Shown one piece after another: positions 1 to 7,230 of a DNA stretch of 64,000 nt; within the stretch, counting starts at the first letter, position 1; each line of letters begins with the position of its first letter. The position numbers and the translations under genes were made by a program. Location of the stretch: contig NC_007954.1 in the NCBI RefSeq assembly GCF_000013765.1, positions 1,674,001 through 1,738,000 of the forward strand. Reading direction: 5' to 3'. The notes under the pieces were generated by a model that was not told the origin of the DNA, did no database searches, and was given only the letters and a program-made list of their open reading frames with translations. The stretch is from Shewanella denitrificans OS217. Lineage in GTDB: Bacteria; Pseudomonadota; Gammaproteobacteria; Enterobacterales; Shewanellaceae.

Positions 1-340
1 ATAACGCCTTATTATTATTGTTATTTAAAGATAACCTCCTTGGCTTGTTAGCTCAAGTGCTTTGCTCTATTTTGCTCAATGTGCATGACATTACCACAAA
101 TTTTAGATTACTGGGGCGCGGGTAATTTAATCAGCCTGAAGAATTATTGCGAGAGAACCATGACTTAGCCTCTTTACAGAGGTAGTATTATGCGGATTTA
201 TTGTTTATTTTTATTGAGTTAATCCTAATCAGTCCGCTGGATAAATTAAAGATTGTGCTTTTATATTGGCGGTTTTTGGGCTAGATTGGTAACTAGTATT
301 GCCAGTGAAATCGGCACAAGTGTAAAGAGGTAGGTGACCC
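1..340. other. Intergenic leader upstream of uvrY
   Basis: No convincing gene is visible. The complement of positions 35-48 contains an AAGGAGG-like ribosome binding sequence, so a minus-strand gene may begin just left of the window, but no start codon is seen inside it. The rest is AT-rich and presumably holds the uvrY promoter; I could not assign -35/-10 boxes with confidence. Confidence 0.4.
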
Positions 341-985
341 TTGATTTCTGTATATTTAGTCGACGACCATGAGCTGGTTAGAACCGGCATTAGGCGCATC
401 TTAGAAGATGAGCGTGGTATTAAAGTCGTAGGCGAAGCCCCCGATGGTGAAACTGCGGTGCAGTGGTCGCGTCATAATGAAGCCGATGTCATCTTGATGG
501 ACATGAACATGCCCGGCATGGGGGGGTTAGAAGCTACAAGAAAAATCCTTCGTTATCAACCAGATGCGAAAATTATTGTGCTGACCGTTCAAACTGAAGA
601 TCCTTTCCCAACCAAAGTGATGCAAGCCGGTGCCTCAGGCTATTTAACCAAAGGTTCGACCTCCCCAGAAGTATTGCGCGCCATTCAACAGGTCGCACGA
701 GGCCAGCGCTATTTATCCCCAGAAATTGCCCAGCAGATGGCTCTCAGCCAATTCAGTCACACGGACGATAACCCCTTTGTTAATCTGTCTGAGCGTGAAT
801 TGCAGATCATGATGATGATCACCAGCGGTGAGAAGGTGAACGATATTTCAGAGAAACTTAATCTGAGTCCGAAAACCGTCAACAGCTATCGCTATCGTCT
901 GTTTGCCAAACTGGGTATTGGTGGTGATGTTGAGCTTACCCGTTTAGCAATACGTTACAAGATGCTAGATACCGGCACTTTTTAA
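341..985 (+). CDS. uvrY: Response regulator UvrY/SirA/GacA
   Basis: Two-component response regulator of the BarA-UvrY (GacS-GacA) system, which in relatives activates CsrB-type small RNAs that titrate CsrA. The 214-residue protein has an N-terminal receiver domain (about residues 1-120) with the acidic pair DD at 8-9 and the phospho-acceptor D54 in VILMDMNMPGMGG. A C-terminal LuxR/NarL helix-turn-helix follows (about 145-210, LSERELQIM and SPKTVNSYRYRLFAKLG). The start is TTG, preceded by AGAGGTAGGTGA as ribosome binding site; no in-frame ATG fits the family N-terminus. It lies directly upstream of uvrC, the order usual in gammaproteobacteria, and the two are probably cotranscribed. Confidence 0.95.
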   Translation: MISVYLVDDHELVRTGIRRILEDERGIKVVGEAPDGETAVQWSRHNEADVILMDMNMPGMGGLEATRKILRYQPDAKIIVLTVQTEDPFPTKVMQAGASGYLTKGSTSPEVLRAIQQVARGQRYLSPEIAQQMALSQFSHTDDNPFVNLSERELQIMMMITSGEKVNDISEKLNLSPKTVNSYRYRLFAKLGIGGDVELTRLAIRYKMLDTGTF

Positions 986-1024
986 GCGCTGCTAAGCTTC
1001 AGTATTTCCTTGCCCGAGACGTGT

Positions 1025-2854
1025 ATGGCTAGTTTTAACGCCACAGAATTCCTAAAAAACTTGTCCTCCTCTGCCGGCGTCTACCGTATGTATGACGCCA
1101 AAGGGGAGGTGATTTATGTGGGTAAGGCAAAAGATCTAAAAAAGCGTTTGTCCTCTTATTTTCGCGCTAACCTTGGCAATATCAAAACTCAGGCTTTGGT
1201 GTCTCACATTACCAATATTGATGTGACATTAACCCATAGCGAAACCGATGCTCTGCTACTTGAAAATGATTACATCAAGCAATACATGCCTAAATACAAT
1301 GTATTGCTTCGCGATGATAAATCTTACCCCTATTTATTTTTAAGTGGTCACAAACATCCAAGGCTTGCCTATCACAGAGGACCGCAACGGGAAAAAGGCC
1401 GCTATTTTGGCCCCTATCCCAATGGCGGCGCGGTGCGTGAAAGCTTAAATCTATTACAAAAGTTATTTCCCATACGCCAGTGTGATGATCTCTATTACAA
1501 GGCGCGCACGCGACCTTGTTTGCAATACCAATTGGGCCGCTGCAGCGCCCCATGCGTGAATAAAGTCACCGATGAAGATTATGCCGAGCAAGTTCAGCTG
1601 GCGAGCTTATTTTTACAAGGTAAAGATCAGCAAGTGGTCACCAACTTGGTGACTAAGATGGAACAAGCCGCCGAAGAATTTCATTATGAACAGGCCGCGG
1701 CGTATCGTGATCAAATTACTGCCTTACGTAAGGTTGCCGAGCAGCAAGAAGTCTCGTTAGATAAAGGGGATATGGATGTCATCGGTGTGCACTATGAAAA
1801 AGCCATCGCCTGCTTTCATATGCTGTTTATTCGTTCGGGAAAAATATTTGGTAGTCGCAGTTATTACCCCAGCGTGCCGGCGCAGACTGACATAGATGAA
1901 GTGCTCAGTGCCTTTATTAGTCAATTCTATCTTAATGCCGATGTGCAGCGAACCTTACCTAATGAAGTCATCTTAAGTCAGTCTTTTAGTGATAAAGCGG
2001 AACTCGAAAGTGCCATCGCCGAGGCACTAGAGAAAAAGTTCATTATCAAGACTCAAGTGCGCGGCGAAAGGGCAAGTTTTTTGCGTTTAGCACTGACTAA
2101 TGCTACCAACGCTGTGACGACTCGCCTTGCAGATAAAAACACCCAAGAGCAGCGCTTTAGTTTACTGGAAGAAGCGTTAGAGCTAGGTCACAGTATTGGG
2201 CGAATGGAGTGTTTTGATATCAGTCATACCATGGGGGAGAGCACGGTTGCCTCTTGCGTGGTGTTTAATCGAGAAGGCCCCCATAAGGCAGATTATCGGC
2301 GTTACAACATCTCTGGCATTACCGGCGGGGATGATTATGCCGCCATGGAGCAGGCGATTAATCGCCGCTTCGACAAGATAGACACTAACGGTAAGGTGCC
2401 GGACATTGTGTTTATTGACGGTGGCCTAGGCCAGTTACGCATAGCCCAAGGCATAGTAGATGAAAAATGTGCTCACTTAGACAGGCCGCCGCTACTTATT
2501 GGGGTGACCAAAGGGGAAGGTCGAAAAGCAGGTTTAGAGACCTTTGTCTTTGGCGGCTCTGAGCAGCAGTTTAATTTGCCAAGTGATAGCGGGGCATTCC
2601 ACCTTATTTTACACATTCGTGATGAGTCACATCGATTTGCGATTACAGGTCATCGTAATAAAAGGCAAAAGACGCGCAACACATCAAGTCTTGAGTCTAT
2701 TGCTGGTGTTGGCCCTAAAAGACGTAAAGCCTTACTGCAGCATTTAGGCGGCTTGCAGGAAGTTAAGGGAGCCAGCGTCGCTGAATTAACAAAAGTGCCG
2801 GGAATTAGCTTAGAAATGGCACAAACAATACATGACGCATTGCGAGGCGGATAA
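1025..2854 (+). CDS. uvrC: Excinuclease ABC subunit C
   Basis: UvrC makes the dual incisions around UvrB-marked lesions in nucleotide excision repair. I start it at ATG 1025 (MASFNATEFL), giving 609 residues, close to the 610 of E. coli; an upstream TTG at 1010 adds five residues not typical of the family. Visible parts are the GIY-YIG nuclease domain (GVYRMYD, VIYVGKAKDLKKRLSSYF), a UVR motif around residues 205-240, the RNase H-like C-terminal nuclease (CFDISHTMGE, FIDGGLGQL, HIRDESHRFA) and terminal helix-hairpin-helix motifs (SIAGVGPKRR, KVPGIS). It follows uvrY by 39 bases and precedes pgsA. Confidence 0.97.
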   Translation: MASFNATEFLKNLSSSAGVYRMYDAKGEVIYVGKAKDLKKRLSSYFRANLGNIKTQALVSHITNIDVTLTHSETDALLLENDYIKQYMPKYNVLLRDDKSYPYLFLSGHKHPRLAYHRGPQREKGRYFGPYPNGGAVRESLNLLQKLFPIRQCDDLYYKARTRPCLQYQLGRCSAPCVNKVTDEDYAEQVQLASLFLQGKDQQVVTNLVTKMEQAAEEFHYEQAAAYRDQITALRKVAEQQEVSLDKGDMDVIGVHYEKAIACFHMLFIRSGKIFGSRSYYPSVPAQTDIDEVLSAFISQFYLNADVQRTLPNEVILSQSFSDKAELESAIAEALEKKFIIKTQVRGERASFLRLALTNATNAVTTRLADKNTQEQRFSLLEEALELGHSIGRMECFDISHTMGESTVASCVVFNREGPHKADYRRYNISGITGGDDYAAMEQAINRRFDKIDTNGKVPDIVFIDGGLGQLRIAQGIVDEKCAHLDRPPLLIGVTKGEGRKAGLETFVFGGSEQQFNLPSDSGAFHLILHIRDESHRFAITGHRNKRQKTRNTSSLESIAGVGPKRRKALLQHLGGLQEVKGASVAELTKVPGISLEMAQTIHDALRGG

Positions 2855-2899
2855 ATTTAAGGCAAGATTGGCGCTGCTTCTGACTATTTGGTTTCATTC

Positions 2900-3448
2900 A
2901 TGCCGTTTAATATACCCATAGCACTGACATTATTTCGTATTGCCTTGTTGCCCGTGTTCATTTTCTTCTTTTACTTACCCCATTCTTGGGCACCTTTTGC
3001 CTCAGCCTTTATATTTTGGCTCGCCGCCGTCACAGATGCACTGGATGGTTATGCGGCTCGCAAACTTAAGCAGTCAACTCGCTTTGGCGCATTTTTAGAT
3101 CCAGTTGCCGACAAAGTGATGGTGACTACAGCCTTAGTCTTGCTGGTGCAGCAAAATGATAATATTTATCTCACTTTGGCGGCCTTGTTTATGATCGGCC
3201 GTGAGATCGTCATTTCAGCCCTGAGAGAGTGGATGGCGGAAATTGGCAAACGGGGGGTGGTGGCTGTGTCTTGGATAGGTAAATACAAGACAGCGGCACA
3301 AATGGTGGCCATAGTGGGGCTAATTTGGAAACCTACTCCATTGTTGACCGATCTGGCTTATGTCTGCTTCTACGTGGCGGCCGTGCTGACATTCTGGTCT
3401 ATGATAAGTTACATATCAGCAGCTTGGAAAGATTTGGTCGCAGAATAG
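2900..3448 (+). CDS. pgsA: CDP-diacylglycerol-glycerol-3-phosphate 3-phosphatidyltransferase
   Basis: Integral membrane enzyme making phosphatidylglycerophosphate from CDP-diacylglycerol and glycerol-3-phosphate, the committed step to phosphatidylglycerol and cardiolipin. The CDP-alcohol phosphatidyltransferase signature is intact: DALDGYAAR, then GAFLDPVADK. Several hydrophobic segments span the 182 residues, equal to the E. coli length. I chose ATG 2900 (MPFNIPIALTLFRI) because it matches the family N-terminus; an in-frame TTG at 2888 would add four residues. It is the last protein gene before the tRNA cluster. Confidence 0.96.
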   Translation: MPFNIPIALTLFRIALLPVFIFFFYLPHSWAPFASAFIFWLAAVTDALDGYAARKLKQSTRFGAFLDPVADKVMVTTALVLLVQQNDNIYLTLAALFMIGREIVISALREWMAEIGKRGVVAVSWIGKYKTAAQMVAIVGLIWKPTPLLTDLAYVCFYVAAVLTFWSMISYISAAWKDLVAE

Positions 3449-3531
3449 GCCAATACTTGCACACTGGCGCCTAAGAAAAGCGCAATAAGTTTATTTAGTA
3501 TCCAAACAGTCATATTTACTAAAAACAGTAA

Positions 3532-3559
3532 TTGACACTAAGGCGTAAATCGGTAGAAT
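3532..3559 (+). promoter_or_regulatory. Sigma-70 promoter of the tRNA operon
   Basis: A perfect TTGACA (3532-3537) is followed after 16 bases by TAGAAT (3554-3559). A G/C-rich discriminator (GCACCCCC) follows, as at stringently controlled stable-RNA promoters. It lies about 90 bases before the first tRNA. Confidence 0.85.
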
Positions 3560-3651
3560 GCACCCCCGTAGACACGAGATGCAGCGCACAATAACTTGGT
3601 TAGCATGTTTGGTATAAACACTAATTAGTTAGCAAAACATCGAATGATTTT

Positions 3652-3727
3652 GCGACATTAGCTCAGTTGGTAGAGCGATACCTTGCCAAGGTATAGGTCA
3701 TCGGTTCGAACCCGATATGTCGCTCCA
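3652..3727 (+). tRNA. tRNA-Gly (GCC)
   Basis: A 76-base cloverleaf with acceptor stem GCGACAT/ATGTCGC, D-loop AGCTCAGTTGGTAGAGC, anticodon loop TTGCCAA (anticodon GCC at 3685-3687), T-loop GGTTCGAACCC and encoded CCA. First gene of the Gly-Cys-Leu operon behind pgsA, the same order as glyW-cysT-leuZ in E. coli. Confidence 0.97.
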
Positions 3728-3745
3728 AATCGCCGTTTACACAAT

Positions 3746-3819
3746 GGCGCGATGGCAGAATGGCTATGCTGCGGATTGCAAATCCGTCGATCTCGGTTCG
3801 ACTCCGGGTCGCGCCTCCA
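3746..3819 (+). tRNA. tRNA-Cys (GCA)
   Basis: A 74-base cloverleaf with acceptor GGCGCGA/TCGCGCC, anticodon loop TTGCAAA (GCA), T-loop GGTTCGACTCC and encoded CCA. Eighteen bases separate it from tRNA-Gly. Confidence 0.97.
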
Positions 3820-3866
3820 CAATTTTGTTGATTTGTTAGATGTATTAGCTAATTAACGACACTTTT

Positions 3867-3952
3867 GCCCGAGTGGTGGAATCGGTAGACACAAGGGATT
3901 TAAAATCCCTCGCTGAATAAGCGTGCCAGTTCAAGTCTGGCCTCGGGTACCA
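3867..3952 (+). tRNA. tRNA-Leu (TAA)
   Basis: An 86-base class II tRNA with acceptor GCCCGAG/CTCGGGT, anticodon loop TTTAAAA (anticodon TAA), a long variable arm and encoded CCA. Its 3' end and downstream terminator are repeated about 150 bases further on, which marks this as a likely recombination or integration point. Confidence 0.96.
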
Positions 3953-3986
3953 TTATTAACTCTAGCAATAGAGAATGGTACATTTA

Positions 3987-4013
3987 AGCCTCAACGAAAG
4001 TTGGGGCTTTTTT
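3987..4013 (+). terminator. Rho-independent terminator of the tRNA operon
   Basis: Stem AGCCTCAAC / GTTGGGGCT (one G-U pair) around a GAAA loop, followed by a run of T. Confidence 0.88.
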
Positions 4014-4035
4014 GTATCTGTAATTCAGCGATAAA

Positions 4036-4102
4036 AGCAAAAATCCCTCGCGCTCTTTGTTGAAAGTAAGGCGTGTCAGTGCAAGTCTGGCCTCGGGTAC
4101 CA
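4036..4102 (+). pseudogene. tRNA-Leu 3' fragment
   Basis: It retains the anticodon-stem 3' side (AAAATCCCTCG), a rearranged variable arm, the T-arm and the acceptor 3' strand with CCA, but lacks the 5' half of the tRNA, so it cannot fold into a tRNA. It resembles the 3' tRNA remnant left by integration, or a partial tandem duplication. Confidence 0.8.
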
Positions 4103-4136
4103 TTATTAACTCTAGCAATAGAGAATGGTACATTTA

Positions 4137-4163
4137 AGCCTCAACGAAAGTTGGGGCTTTTTT
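4137..4163 (+). terminator. Second copy of the tRNA terminator
   Basis: Identical to the terminator at 3987-4013, duplicated together with the tRNA-Leu 3' fragment. Confidence 0.8.
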
Positions 4164-4171
4164 GTATCTGT

Positions 4172-4531
4172 TAGCCGTAAAGATTACAAGCTATCTTTGC
4201 AATCGATTGGTTCCTCAAAATTTAGCAGTGGGTGCCACCGTTAATTTTCCATTTTTCCATATTCCTAATCAATCAATCAATGGGGGGGGGGAGAGTGGCA
4301 CACAATTACTGCTTCTTAGTGATGTCTATCGATGTTAGCTAAACAGTTTTCATATAAAGTTAAAGCGATATCAAGTTATTAGCTGTAGATAGTATAAAAA
4401 GCGACTACCCCGCAAAAGCAAATTCCTATAGCATCTTACATAAGTAAAGAGTTACCCATTTACCTTGGCAGTGGCCAAGTCTCCCCCGAGATTTATGCCT
4501 TGCAATAGCACAAGGCATAAATACTAAGACG
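4172..4531. other. Non-coding stretch behind the tRNA duplication
   Basis: No gene is recognised. It contains short AATC repeats running into ten G residues (4282-4291), a 6-bp hairpin CTTGGC/GCCAAG near 4464 and a perfect 12-bp inverted repeat at 4491-4522. Confidence 0.5.
4491..4522. repeat. Perfect 12-bp inverted repeat
   Basis: ATTTATGCCTTG and CAAGGCATAAAT around an 8-base loop. It ends 9 bases before the left boundary of the integron cassette. There is no T-run, so it is not a standard terminator. Confidence 0.8.
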
Positions 4532-5085
4532 TTAGCATTACAGGAAGGTAGGTGTTCATTTGAGAGTGCGTGAAGCAAAGCCCGAAGATGCTTTAAGATT
4601 GTTTGAATTGTATCACCAGTTGGTTAATAACCCTGGGGTAAAGGTGGAACCAGAACAAATACAAGCTGTGTATGACGATGAGCGCTCAATGCTATTTGTC
4701 TGTGATTACCAAGGTGATGTTGTCGGGAGTGCGCTAGTTTCATTGTGTTCTGATGTTATGTTTCGTAAACAGCCGTTTGCTATCGTAGAAAACGTAATTG
4801 TTGATGTTGCTGCTCGGGGGCTGGGTGTGGGTTCGGCCTTGTTTAAGGAAATTGACATTTTTTGCGTGAATACTAACTGCTCTAAGATCATGCTTCTTAG
4901 TGCTAGCCAGCGGACTGATTCCCATGCATTTTTTGAAAAACAGGGTTTTAAAGGGGCACTCAAGCGGGGTTTTGTTAAGTATCGTTCTACATTCTCCAGT
5001 GCCGAGTAATATGCTAACAATCGCCTTAAACAACGGGGCTGTGTCCGCCGCAGTCGTTACAAGTTACTCGCTGTTTAGGCGTACG
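4532..5085 (+). mobile_element. Solitary integron gene cassette (GNAT + attC)
   Basis: The left edge is G|TTAGCA at 4531-4537. The right edge is the attC site ending CGTAC-G|TTT at 5080-5088. The attC R'' box TGCTAAC is the exact complement of GTTAGCA at the left edge, as expected for a cassette whose circular form re-creates a paired R''/R'. The cassette carries one gene in the usual orientation, reading toward attC. No integron integrase gene is seen in this window, so this is a lone or CALIN-type cassette. Confidence 0.75.
4560..5009 (+). CDS. GNAT-family N-acetyltransferase, cassette-borne
   Basis: A 149-residue GCN5-related acetyltransferase that would transfer an acetyl group from acetyl-CoA to an unknown amine. 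Motif A is visible at about residues 80-100 (ENVIVDVAARGLGVGSALFKEI), with the Q/RxxGxG/A acetyl-CoA loop as RGLGVG. The C-terminal FFEKQGFKG strand-turn is also typical. The start is TTG 4560 with GGAAGGTAGG just upstream. It fills the integron cassette almost completely: its stop lies two bases before the attC R'' box. The substrate cannot be told; cassette GNATs range from antibiotic resistance to toxin roles. Confidence 0.85.
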   Translation: MRVREAKPEDALRLFELYHQLVNNPGVKVEPEQIQAVYDDERSMLFVCDYQGDVVGSALVSLCSDVMFRKQPFAIVENVIVDVAARGLGVGSALFKEIDIFCVNTNCSKIMLLSASQRTDSHAFFEKQGFKGALKRGFVKYRSTFSSAE

Positions 5086-5091
5086 TTTCAA
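5012..5091 (+). other. attC recombination site
   Basis: R'' TGCTAAC (5012-5018), 5-base spacer, L'' CCTTAAAC (5024-5031), 41-base variable centre, L' GTTTAGG (5073-5079), 5-base spacer CGTAC, then R' GTT (5085). L'' and L' pair with one extra T in L'', the extrahelical base that directs strand choice by integron integrases. R' continues as GTTTCAA, as expected when the last six bases belong to the downstream sequence. Confidence 0.75.
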
Positions 5092-5101
5092 GGAGATTTC
5101 A

Positions 5102-5413
5102 GTGTCAAAATTGGTGATCGGATCTTCGGTAATGATTTCTTTACTTTGTATGATGTTAGCTGCTGCGCCATTTACTCCTGCTGTAGGTATCTCTTTTATA
5201 ATGCTATTGTTCGCGGGGTTCATGGGTTATAAGGGCTTTATTCAATCGGCCTTAGTTTTACTGTTAATCAATACGCTTGCTGTAATCGGAAGTCCGAGTA
5301 TAGATATATCAGATTCATACACGCTGATAGGTGTATTGATTTTCTTTCCTGTTTCATTCGGTGGAGTGCTACTAGGCGTAAGGAAATTGGCTGTAATTTT
5401 AGTAGAATCATAA
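5102..5413 (+). CDS. Small hydrophobic membrane protein, unknown function
   Basis: A 103-residue protein with three predicted membrane segments (about residues 5-22, 27-62 as one or two, 73-92), no signal-peptidase site and no recognised domain. The start is GTG with a strong AAGGAG seven bases upstream. It begins 11 bases after the attC site, so before cassette insertion its ribosome binding site would have lain next to the insertion point. I see no second attC behind it. Function unknown. Confidence 0.6.
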   Translation: MSKLVIGSSVMISLLCMMLAAAPFTPAVGISFIMLLFAGFMGYKGFIQSALVLLLINTLAVIGSPSIDISDSYTLIGVLIFFPVSFGGVLLGVRKLAVILVES

Positions 5414-5495
5414 ATATAGAGGCTCACGCATTACAATTTACCGCTAAGTAATATGACTGGAGAAAAAAGACATTGTCGACGTAGGTTAACCAACC

Positions 5496-6125
5496 ATGGT
5501 AGATAGCTTAAACAGCAGGAAGGCTAAAATTATTAGCCAAGTCGGGCAGTATATTTATGACCATAGCGATCAAACTATCAGCTTAGATGCCCTGGCAAGT
5601 TATAGCGGCTTTTCTAAGTACCACTTTAATCGCATATTTTTTGCGGCGACGGGGTACCAATTAGGTGAGTTTATTCAGCGGCATAAATTGGATAAGGCAC
5701 TGCAGTTAATCAAACAGGGAAACCACAATATTATCGATGTTGCTATTAGCGTCGGCTATGATTCCCCTTCCTCTTTTTCTAGGGCGTTTAAAAAGAACTT
5801 CTCTGTTACCCCAAGCGAAGTAGTTCAAGGTAATTTGCCGAACAATGTGCGGGTTGGCAGCTTAACACCTAGAAAACGATTAACTGAGCAGAAATTGCAA
5901 CCTGTTTGGAAAACCTTGCCTGAGCGACAAGTGTACGGCTTGTATGGCAAAGGTTTTAATGAGCAATCTTTCTCCCAAGTGGCAGGTGAATTATACGGCC
6001 GTCTAGCCGCTATGGCTGAGCCGTTACGTTACGCTGAGTTGCAGCCTATTGGTGTTTCTGTTGATAACCCCTGGTCGATAGAGCAAACTGAAAGCCGTTT
6101 TTTGCAGTGCAGAAGCCTTTTCTAG
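5496..6125 (+). CDS. AraC-family regulator with truncated GyrI-like domain
   Basis: 209 residues. The N-terminal AraC DNA-binding domain (about 10-110) is complete, with two helix-turn-helix motifs (TISLDALASYSGFSKYHFNRIF and DVAISVGYDSPSSFSRAFKKNFSVTPS). The following GyrI-like effector domain begins (ERQVYGLYGKGFNEQSF) but breaks off after about 70 residues at IEQTESRF; relatives run to about 280-290 residues. The last codons read into sequence belonging in another frame to the next gene, suggesting a deletion near 6100. DNA binding may persist, but ligand control is probably lost. Confidence 0.75.
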   Translation: MVDSLNSRKAKIISQVGQYIYDHSDQTISLDALASYSGFSKYHFNRIFFAATGYQLGEFIQRHKLDKALQLIKQGNHNIIDVAISVGYDSPSSFSRAFKKNFSVTPSEVVQGNLPNNVRVGSLTPRKRLTEQKLQPVWKTLPERQVYGLYGKGFNEQSFSQVAGELYGRLAAMAEPLRYAELQPIGVSVDNPWSIEQTESRFLQCRSLF

Positions 6126-6132
6126 CGCTGCA

Positions 6133-7071
6133 GTGGCATTGAAGACAACGGAAGTCGACTTATTAAATCAGCAAATGAATCGACCAGCTAAAATCAAGTT
6201 TTGGTATCAAGCGGATGCAGTGCCTTGTGATGCGACGATGTGTTTATCCCCTAAGCAAAGTCGTCACCGTGTTGCGATTATCTCTCATGGGGCCTTTGGC
6301 TCACCCCGTGAAATGAACTGGCTTGGCTATGCATTGGCCTCCCAGGGCTGGCTTGTTGCTGGGGGCGCTCATTTTGGTGAGTCCTGGGTTTATGGGCCTG
6401 AAACTATAGATCCGACTACCGCCATGCGCTTCTGGCAGCGCCCACAAGATGTCAGCTTTGCTATCGATAGTTTATCCAAAGCGGGGTTATTTAATATCTC
6501 ACTTAACACGGACAAGGTAATTATGCTTGGTCATTCTTCTGGTGGATTTACCTCTTTAGCCATGGCGGGCGCGAGTTTAGCTGCGGGTAAGTCGCAGACC
6601 TATTGCGCGTCAGCAAAGGCAACAAATGATAAAGGCTGCGATTATGGCAAGCAAAGTACGCGTGAGCCAATGAGTGAAGACACGTTGCAGAAAATGGGCT
6701 TACTGCAAGCGCAAATGCGAGACGAGCGAGTTGCCGTGGTTATTGCGCTAGATCCGGCCTTGGGATATGCGGTTAGTGAGCAGAGCTTAGAAAACATAAA
6801 AATCCCAGCGCTAATTCTGGGCTCGGTAGACAATGATTTCCTGCCATTTAGCGCACACGCCAACTATTATGCAGACCATATTCAAGCTGCGAAATTAGTC
6901 GGTATTGAACAAGGTGCGGGTCACTTTATTTACATTGATAAATGCGACTCAGACAGGCAAGTAAAAGGCGTCGCTTTGTGTAAGGATCGACAAGGTGTCG
7001 ATCGCAAGGCAATACAGCAACAAATACTCGAGCATATATTTGGCTTTATTTATAGCAATGGTCTTAGCTAA
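6133..7071 (+). CDS. Dienelactone hydrolase-like alpha/beta hydrolase, N-terminally truncated
   Basis: 312 residues with an alpha/beta-hydrolase fold: oxyanion region ISHGAFGSP, nucleophile elbow GHSSGG (about residues 135-140), an acid around VDNDFLPF and a catalytic His in GAGHFIYID. Relatives are periplasmic esterase- or lipase-like proteins with an export signal. Here the GTG start lacks one, although the frame upstream (AEAFSSAAVA before LKTTEVDL) looks like the end of a signal peptide. The likely reading is that its 5' end was deleted when the preceding araC-type gene lost its 3' end. Whether it is translated or exported is uncertain. Confidence 0.7.
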   Translation: MALKTTEVDLLNQQMNRPAKIKFWYQADAVPCDATMCLSPKQSRHRVAIISHGAFGSPREMNWLGYALASQGWLVAGGAHFGESWVYGPETIDPTTAMRFWQRPQDVSFAIDSLSKAGLFNISLNTDKVIMLGHSSGGFTSLAMAGASLAAGKSQTYCASAKATNDKGCDYGKQSTREPMSEDTLQKMGLLQAQMRDERVAVVIALDPALGYAVSEQSLENIKIPALILGSVDNDFLPFSAHANYYADHIQAAKLVGIEQGAGHFIYIDKCDSDRQVKGVALCKDRQGVDRKAIQQQILEHIFGFIYSNGLS

Positions 7072-7230
7072 ATACGCATCCTTTTGTTCAGTATCAAAGA
7101 TTGATAAAGCCTATACCAGATGATAAGTTACTAAAATAAATGACAATTCAAGTCACTGTCCTCGCCAAGGGATTGGCTTAAGGCGTTTATCGGGTCTACC
7201 TGTAAACTAAAATTAACCTCAAGGAGCAAT

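Larger units (their letters stand above)
3932..4171 (+). repeat. Direct repeat of tRNA-Leu 3' end plus terminator
   Basis: The 90 bases at 3932-4021 recur without a mismatch at 4082-4171, offset 150. Each copy carries the last 21 bases of tRNA-Leu, a short spacer and the operon terminator. Upstream of the second copy the similarity to tRNA-Leu continues imperfectly to about 4036. Confidence 0.95.

Noticed and set aside
33..48. CCTCCTT near the window start as an anti-SD or start of a gene
   Set aside because: On the minus strand it is a good ribosome binding sequence, but no start codon follows inside the window.
2196..2747. Small plus-strand frames inside uvrC
   Set aside because: Out-of-frame shadows of a fully conserved gene.
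5026..5223. Minus-strand frames near the attC
   Set aside because: They overlap the attC and the small membrane gene, lack starts with ribosome binding sites and resemble no family.
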